A DNA stretch of 64,000 bases, taken from assembly GCA_016722075.1 (NCBI GenBank), contig JADKGW010000001.1:2232001-2296000 (forward strand). Direction: 5' to 3'. The DNA comes from Candidatus Kouleothrix ribensis. GTDB taxonomy: Bacteria > Chloroflexota > Chloroflexia > Chloroflexales > Roseiflexaceae. Made by a program: the position numbers and the translations under genes. This document shows, one piece after another, positions 59,833-64,000 of this stretch; position 1 is the first letter of the stretch, and every line of letters begins with the position of its first letter. Below the pieces are notes generated by a model. It searched no databases. It worked only from the letters and a program-made list of their open reading frames with translations, and was not told where the DNA came from.

Positions 59833-60897
59833 ATGCTGACCGACCAGGGCCTGGAATTTCTGAAGACGCTGCTGGCAACCCCCGGCCCCTCTGGCGACGA
59901 GGCCGCCGCCGCAGGGCTCTGGCGCAGCTACGCCAGCGGCTTCGCCGACCGCGTGTGGGGCGACGTGCGTGGCAATGCGTATGCCGCGCTCGACGGCGGC
60001 GCGCCGCGCGTGCTGCTGGCCGGGCATATCGACGAGATCGGCATCGTAGTGACCTATATCGACGACGATGGCTTTCTGTCGTTTGCCGGCATCGGTGGCT
60101 GGGACTCGCAGGTGCTGGTGGGCCAGCGCGTACGGCTGCTGGGCAAGCAGGGGCCGCTGATCGGCGTGATCGGCAAGCGGCCGATCCACCTGATCAAGAG
60201 CGACGAGCGCGACCATGCGACGAAGATCGAGGATCTGTGGATCGATATTGGTGTACGCTCGAAGGCCGAGGCGCGCGCGTGCGTGCGGGTCGGCACCGCC
60301 GGCGTCATCGACGGCGCACTGCACGAATTGCCACACCGCCGGATCGTCTCGCGCGGGCTCGATAATCGCATCGGCGCGTTCACGGTGGTCGAGGCGCTGC
60401 GGCTGCTTGCCGCCGAGCGGCCCCAGGCCAGCGTGGCAGCGGTGGCTACCAGCCAGGAAGAGGTCGGCGATTTCGTCGGCGCACGGACGGCAGCCTATAG
60501 CTTCGAGCCGCAGGTGGCGATCGTCGTCGATCTTACCTTCGCGACCGACCATCCTGACTCGAACAAAAAGCGCCAGGGTGAAGTTGGCCTGGGCAGCGGC
60601 CCGGTGATCGAGCGCGGCTCGTCGAACAGCCCGGTGGTGTACGAGATGCTGATCGCAATCGCCGAGCGCGAGGGCATTCCTTACAGCGTTGGCGTCAGCC
60701 CAAGCTACACCGGCACCGACGCCGATGCGATCCACCTGGCGCGCGGCGGCGTGGCCACTGCGGTGGTAGCCATCCCCAATCGCTATATGCACTCGCCGAA
60801 CGAGATGATCCAGCTCGATGATGTCGAGCACGCTGCGCAGCTGATCGCCGCATTCGTGCGCTCGCTCACGCCCACCACCGACTTCGTGCCGCATTAG
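59833..60897 (+). CDS. M42 family aminopeptidase (glutamyl aminopeptidase/endoglucanase-like)
   Basis: 354 residues, normal for M42. Metal ligands and catalysts appear in the expected order: GHIDEIG, SRGLDNRIGA, QEEVGDFVGA (Glu-Glu), VVDLTFATDHPD and the His in YMHSPNE. M42 enzymes form tetrahedral dodecamers that trim peptides in the cytosol. It closes the rightward run from the zincin gene. Confidence 0.94.
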   Translation: MLTDQGLEFLKTLLATPGPSGDEAAAAGLWRSYASGFADRVWGDVRGNAYAALDGGAPRVLLAGHIDEIGIVVTYIDDDGFLSFAGIGGWDSQVLVGQRVRLLGKQGPLIGVIGKRPIHLIKSDERDHATKIEDLWIDIGVRSKAEARACVRVGTAGVIDGALHELPHRRIVSRGLDNRIGAFTVVEALRLLAAERPQASVAAVATSQEEVGDFVGARTAAYSFEPQVAIVVDLTFATDHPDSNKKRQGEVGLGSGPVIERGSSNSPVVYEMLIAIAEREGIPYSVGVSPSYTGTDADAIHLARGGVATAVVAIPNRYMHSPNEMIQLDDVEHAAQLIAAFVRSLTPTTDFVPH

Positions 60898-60920
60898 GAC
60901 AGCTTGGCGCATATGCGCTG

Positions 60921-60962
60921 CTGGGTGCAGTCGGCACGATCGCTGCGGACTGCCGGCCAACC
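60921..60962. repeat. dispersed intergenic element (copy 2)
   Basis: GCAGTCGGCACGATCGC with a following CCGGCCAA, nearly identical to 37081-37130. It is placed directly after the aminopeptidase gene. Confidence 0.5.
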
Positions 60963-61025
60963 CGAAGCGGGTTGCTGTCGACCGGTGCGAGTGAGGCAGT
61001 TCGCGTGCGTATCGCCATGCGGAGC

Positions 61026-61081
61026 GGTTGCAGGTTGGCAGGTTGCAGGGTACTAACCTTCAAACGTGCAACCTGCACCGC
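61026..61081. repeat. short heptamer-repeat island (GGTTGCA units) with complement
   Basis: GGTTGCAGGTTGGCAGGTTG is followed by CTAACCTTCAAACG and GCAACCTGC, so the repeat faces its own complement, as at 9576-9862. Confidence 0.7.
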
Positions 61082-61212
61082 TCAATCGGCATGGTCATGC
61101 GCAAACTGCGCCCCCAGCGCTCACGTATAGGGTTTTTTGCCCAGCAGGCTGGGCTACGTGCATACCCCTCCCCCGTACCCAATCCCCTGGCAGGGGAGGA
61201 GGCGAAAATGTG

Positions 61213-61251
61213 GCGTTCTCATGCGGCGGCAGAGCCGCCGCATGAGAACGC
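61213..61251. repeat. perfect 18-bp palindromic hairpin
   Basis: Arms GCGTTCTCATGCGGCGGC and its complement with loop AGA. It could be a terminator for the aminopeptidase message or a palindromic mobile repeat. Confidence 0.65.
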
Positions 61252-61259
61252 TCATAGGA

Positions 61260-61300
61260 TACCCCCCTCTCCCAACATTGGGAGAGAGGGGCAGGGGGGT
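61260..61300. repeat. C/G-run palindrome (CCCCTCTCCC type)
   Basis: CCCCTCTCCCAA-CA-TTGGGAGAGAGGGG followed by a G-run (GCAGGGGGGTGAGGG). A similar CCCCTCCCCC/CCTGGCAGGGGAGG pattern lies at 61166-61203. Such C-rich palindromes are scattered in many large bacterial genomes; origin unknown. Confidence 0.6.
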
Positions 61301-61387
61301 GAGGGCCGATCGCATGGGAACGCGATCAACCAAAACCCCTCCACCTGAAAGGTTCCCCCAGAGCATGGCGCCACGGCCCGGCCAGCC

Positions 61388-62734
61388 TTACACGAGGCGC
61401 AGCTCGCGCGCCCGCACGGTCAGCTCATCGCGGAATTTGGGGTGCGCGATGTCGATCATGGCCTGTGCGCGCTGCCGCAGCGTCTTGCCATACAGGTACG
61501 CCACGCCATACTCAGTCACCACGTAATGCACATCGTTACGGGTGGTCACCACACCCGCGCCAGGCCGCAGCTCATCGACCACACGGCTGACCGATTCGTG
61601 CTGCGCGGTGCTGGGCAGCGCAATGATTGGCTTGCCGCCGGGGCTGCGCGCCGCGCCGCGAATGAAGTCGAGCTGGCCGCCAACGCCACTGTAGAGCTGA
61701 TGCCCGATGCTATCGGCACACACCTGCCCGGTCAGGTCAACCTCAATCGCCGAGTTGATCGCAGTCATACGCGGGTTCTGCGCGATCACGTATGGATCGT
61801 TGGTGTAGTCGACGGTGTGCATCTCGACCAGCCGGTTATTATCGACGAACGAGTACAGCCGCTGGCTACCGAGCAGGAACGCCGCGACGATCTTGCCGCG
61901 GTGGATGGTCTTGCGCGCATTGGTGACGATCCCGCGCTCGACCAGGTCGATCACGCCATCGGCGAACATCTCGGTATGGATTCCCAGCTCGCGCGCGCCG
62001 CCCTCGCGCAGGCAGCGCAGCACGCCGTCGGGGATCGCGCCGATGCCCATCTGCAGCGTCGCGCCGTCTTCGATCAGCCCGGCGACATGCTGCCCGATCA
62101 TCTGCTCGGTCGGGTCGTCGCTGCCCATCGGCACCTCGGGCAGCGGGTAGTCGACCTCGACGATCTGGTCGAGCTGCGATACGTGGATGAAGCTATCGCC
62201 CAGCGTGCGCGGCATGCGCGGGTTGATCTCGGCGATGATCCGCCCCGCGCTCAGCGCGGCCGGCCGGGTGATGCCCACCTCGATCCCGAATGAGCAGAAG
62301 CCATCTTCGTCGGGCGGCGACAGCTGGATCAGTGCGACATCGGGCCGCAGGTGGGTGCGGCACAGATTCGGGATCTCGGAGAGCCGGATGGGCGTAAAAT
62401 CGGCGCGGCCCTCGTTCACGGCCGGGCGAAAGTATGGGCTGATGAACAGCGTATTCACGCGCAGATGCTGCTCCATGCCCGGCGCCACCAGCTCCTGCGC
62501 GCCGAACGAGAGCACCTGCACCAGCTCGAGGCCATGCAGCAACGGCGCGCGATCGACCAGCGCCCGCAGCAGCACCTTAGGGACGCTGCCCATACCGGCC
62601 ATGAAGATGCGTGTGCCGGAGTCGATTGTCTGTGCGGCATGCTCAGCACTGGAGAGCCGCTCGTGGTAGTGTAGCTGCCAGCCCGATGTGGCGCGGGCCG
62701 CCGCTGCCGGGAATGGCCGTGCAATTAATCCCAT
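61388..62734 (-). CDS. acetyl-CoA hydrolase/transferase family (4-hydroxybutyrate CoA-transferase-like)
   Basis: 448 residues of the family I/Cat1-type CoA transferases. The catalytic Glu lies in NSAIEVDLTGQV, followed by GVGGQLDFIRGA and the C-terminal VVTEYGVAYLYGKTLRQRA. It moves CoA between acetyl-CoA and a short or hydroxy acid. The first 10 coding bases overlap the end of the alanine dehydrogenase gene, so the two are translated from one message. Confidence 0.92.
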   Translation of the reverse strand: MGLIARPFPAAAARATSGWQLHYHERLSSAEHAAQTIDSGTRIFMAGMGSVPKVLLRALVDRAPLLHGLELVQVLSFGAQELVAPGMEQHLRVNTLFISPYFRPAVNEGRADFTPIRLSEIPNLCRTHLRPDVALIQLSPPDEDGFCSFGIEVGITRPAALSAGRIIAEINPRMPRTLGDSFIHVSQLDQIVEVDYPLPEVPMGSDDPTEQMIGQHVAGLIEDGATLQMGIGAIPDGVLRCLREGGARELGIHTEMFADGVIDLVERGIVTNARKTIHRGKIVAAFLLGSQRLYSFVDNNRLVEMHTVDYTNDPYVIAQNPRMTAINSAIEVDLTGQVCADSIGHQLYSGVGGQLDFIRGAARSPGGKPIIALPSTAQHESVSRVVDELRPGAGVVTTRNDVHYVVTEYGVAYLYGKTLRQRAQAMIDIAHPKFRDELTVRARELRLV

Positions 62735-63828
62735 GGTGTAACTTCCTGCTCGTGCGCGGGGGTATACTGCACCAGCTCGCCGCGATGCGTCCAGACGCCG
62801 CGCGCCACTGCGCGATTCTCGGCAATCGCCTGATCAGTACCACGCGACACAATATGCTCGATGAATGGCCAGGTAATATTCGCCAGCGCGTGCGTCGCAG
62901 TACGCGCCACAGCGGCAGGGATATTCGGCACACAGTAGTGCGTGATGCCGGCGTGGCGAAACACCGGATCGGCGTGCGAGGTCGGCCGGCTGGTGGCCAC
63001 GCAGCCACCCTGGTTGATCGACACGTCCATGATCAGGCTGCCGGTGCGCATCTCGCGCAGCAGCTGCTCGTCGATCAGGATCGGTGCGCGCTGGCCCGAG
63101 ACGCCGGCCGCCGTCACAACCACATCGGCGAAGCGGATGACTTTGGCGATATTCTCGGGGTGCGCCATCATGGTGGCGACGCGGCCCGGCTCGCAGCGGC
63201 GCTCGGTGGCCAGCAGCTGCTGTACCTGCCGATCGAGCGCGTAGACGCTGGCGCCGACGCGCGTGAAGGCGCGCGCCGCAACCTGGCCGAACACGCCCGT
63301 GCCAATGATCACCACCTCGGCCGGCGGCACACCGGGCACGCCGGCTAGCAACACGCCGTTGCCGCCACCCTCGATCTCGAGGTAGCGCGCCGCCAGGCCG
63401 GGCATCATGCGCCCGCCGATCTGGCTCATGGCATGGATCACCGGCAAGTCGCCAGTATCGGTCGCGATCGACTCAAGCGCAATCGCGGTGATGCGCTTGT
63501 CTAGCAGCGCCTCGATCTTCTGCTGCCGCGCCGAGGCCAGCTGGAGAAAGCCCAGCAGTGTCGTGCCGTCTTTCAGCATCGCGAACTCAGGGGCGGTTGG
63601 CCGCACCACCTTGATCACCAGATCGGCGCGCCAGTATACCTCTTGCGGCGAGTAGACCAGCTCGGCGCCAGCGTCGATGTAGGCCTGGTCGGCAAAGCCG
63701 CTGCGCACGCCGGCACCACGTTCAATCCATACATGGTGGCCCATGCGCACAAGCTCGCGTACGCCGGCCGGGGTCATGCCTACACGTGCCTCGCCCGCGC
63801 GCACTTCACGGGGGATGCCAATCTTCAT
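62725..63828 (-). CDS. ald: alanine dehydrogenase
   Basis: 367 residues of the AlaDH/transhydrogenase-alpha family. N-terminal MKIGIPREVRAGEARVGMTP, substrate Lys in VIKV and NAD fold VVIIGTGVFG, with MDVSINQGGC near the C-terminus. The segment that holds the catalytic His in most AlaDHs (YLHLA) reads FLQLA, so His is replaced by Gln. Expected reaction: L-alanine plus NAD+ to pyruvate and ammonia, but this swap makes activity uncertain. It heads the pair with the CoA-transferase. Confidence 0.85.
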   Translation of the reverse strand: MKIGIPREVRAGEARVGMTPAGVRELVRMGHHVWIERGAGVRSGFADQAYIDAGAELVYSPQEVYWRADLVIKVVRPTAPEFAMLKDGTTLLGFLQLASARQQKIEALLDKRITAIALESIATDTGDLPVIHAMSQIGGRMMPGLAARYLEIEGGGNGVLLAGVPGVPPAEVVIIGTGVFGQVAARAFTRVGASVYALDRQVQQLLATERRCEPGRVATMMAHPENIAKVIRFADVVVTAAGVSGQRAPILIDEQLLREMRTGSLIMDVSINQGGCVATSRPTSHADPVFRHAGITHYCVPNIPAAVARTATHALANITWPFIEHIVSRGTDQAIAENRAVARGVWTHRGELVQYTPAHEQEVTPWD

Positions 63829-64000
63829 CGCCTTGGTCCTTCCGCGAAATCATCTCGACCTAGGACCAATACGTTGCAAATAACCACGAGAGACACGAAG
63901 ATCGCACAGGCCTTGGATGATTTTCTGCATCGTCGTGCCTTTCGTAGTCAAACTCGCAGGCGTATTTGAACGGTATTGAACCTAGTACACCAGTTGCGTA
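63829..64000. other. upstream region with no recognised feature
   Basis: The 172 bases upstream of the alanine dehydrogenase gene hold no convincing gene or RNA. A ribosome site AAGGACCAAGGCG precedes the ATG. No clear promoter was found. Confidence 0.6.

Noticed and set aside
59656..60960. 434-codon minus-strand open frame opposite the M42 aminopeptidase
   Set aside because: Shadow frame; the M42 metal ligands are all on the plus strand.

Overview
The window is high-GC DNA that most likely comes from a filamentous member of the Chloroflexota (Chloroflexia; a Roseiflexaceae/Kouleothrix-like organism is my best guess). This is inferred from gene content and style: a huge MalT/SARP-type STAND regulator, a class III-like PHA synthase with a phasin, a T-box leader, an F420-type oxidoreductase, a Flp pilin, consensus sigma-70 promoters (TTGACA-17/18-TATAAT) and many short tandem heptamer repeats between genes. 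No phage, plasmid, IS transposase, CRISPR array or rRNA is visible. One tRNA (Gly-TCC) is present.

Layout. 1-6.2 kb: the 3'-truncated STAND regulator, then a carbon-storage group (phasin, isocitrate lyase, PHA synthase-like protein whose nucleophile is Ser instead of Cys). 6.2-9.6 kb: sugar-related enzymes (Gfo/Idh/MocA oxidoreductase, aldo/keto reductase, divergent CE7 esterase), then a heptamer-repeat island. 10-14.4 kb: helicase-associated-domain protein, recO, PH/SHOCT membrane protein, purine nucleoside phosphorylase. 14.5-19.2 kb (minus strand): penicillin-acylase-type hydrolase, a small protein plus a CoA-type Nudix hydrolase, a low-complexity secreted protein. 19.2-20 kb: a DsbA-like lipoprotein whose first active-site Cys is an in-frame TGA followed by a SECIS-like hairpin. 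20-24 kb: glycosyltransferase, a phosphatidylserine-decarboxylase homologue lacking its self-processing Ser, a TAP-type peptidase/hydrolase. 24-28.4 kb: the classic ffh-rpsP-khpA-rimM operon and a GAF histidine kinase. 28.5-29.2 kb: a candidate small RNA and a SWIM protein. 29.2-32.6 kb: glycerophosphodiesterase, a gingipain-like (C25) protease next to a ROK kinase. 32.7-37 kb: PP2C phosphatase, mutL and an MFS transporter. 37.2-40.5 kb: DtxR-type regulator divergent from an FTR1 iron permease, then a 51-residue Flp pilin. 40.7-45.6 kb: DegS-like kinase, then a promoter and Ser-specific T-box leader followed by two Nudix genes and serS, then a membrane protein. 45.7-49.7 kb (minus): tyrosine phenol-lyase, fabD, fabF. 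49.9-55.5 kb: F420-type oxidoreductase, membrane protein, VOC protein, TetR, LacI regulator and a UgpC/MalK-type ABC ATPase. 55.7-60.9 kb: tRNA-Gly, sigma factor, minimal zincin, GH18 protein, TPR-like membrane protein and an M42 aminopeptidase. 60.9-64 kb: repeats and palindromes, then an overlapping CoA-transferase/alanine dehydrogenase pair.

How the parts fit. The phasin, PHA synthase-like protein, isocitrate lyase and CoA-transferase suggest a cell that stores polyester and uses C2/C4 acids through the glyoxylate cycle. The DtxR/FTR1 pair manages iron. The T-box links serine-tRNA charging to transcription of two Nudix genes and serS. The most interesting observations are the candidate UxxC selenoprotein with E. 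coli-like SECIS geometry (19,216-19,971), the Ser T-box placed before Nudix genes rather than directly before serS, the catalytic-residue swaps in the PHA synthase, Psd and alanine dehydrogenase homologues, and several families of dispersed intergenic repeats.
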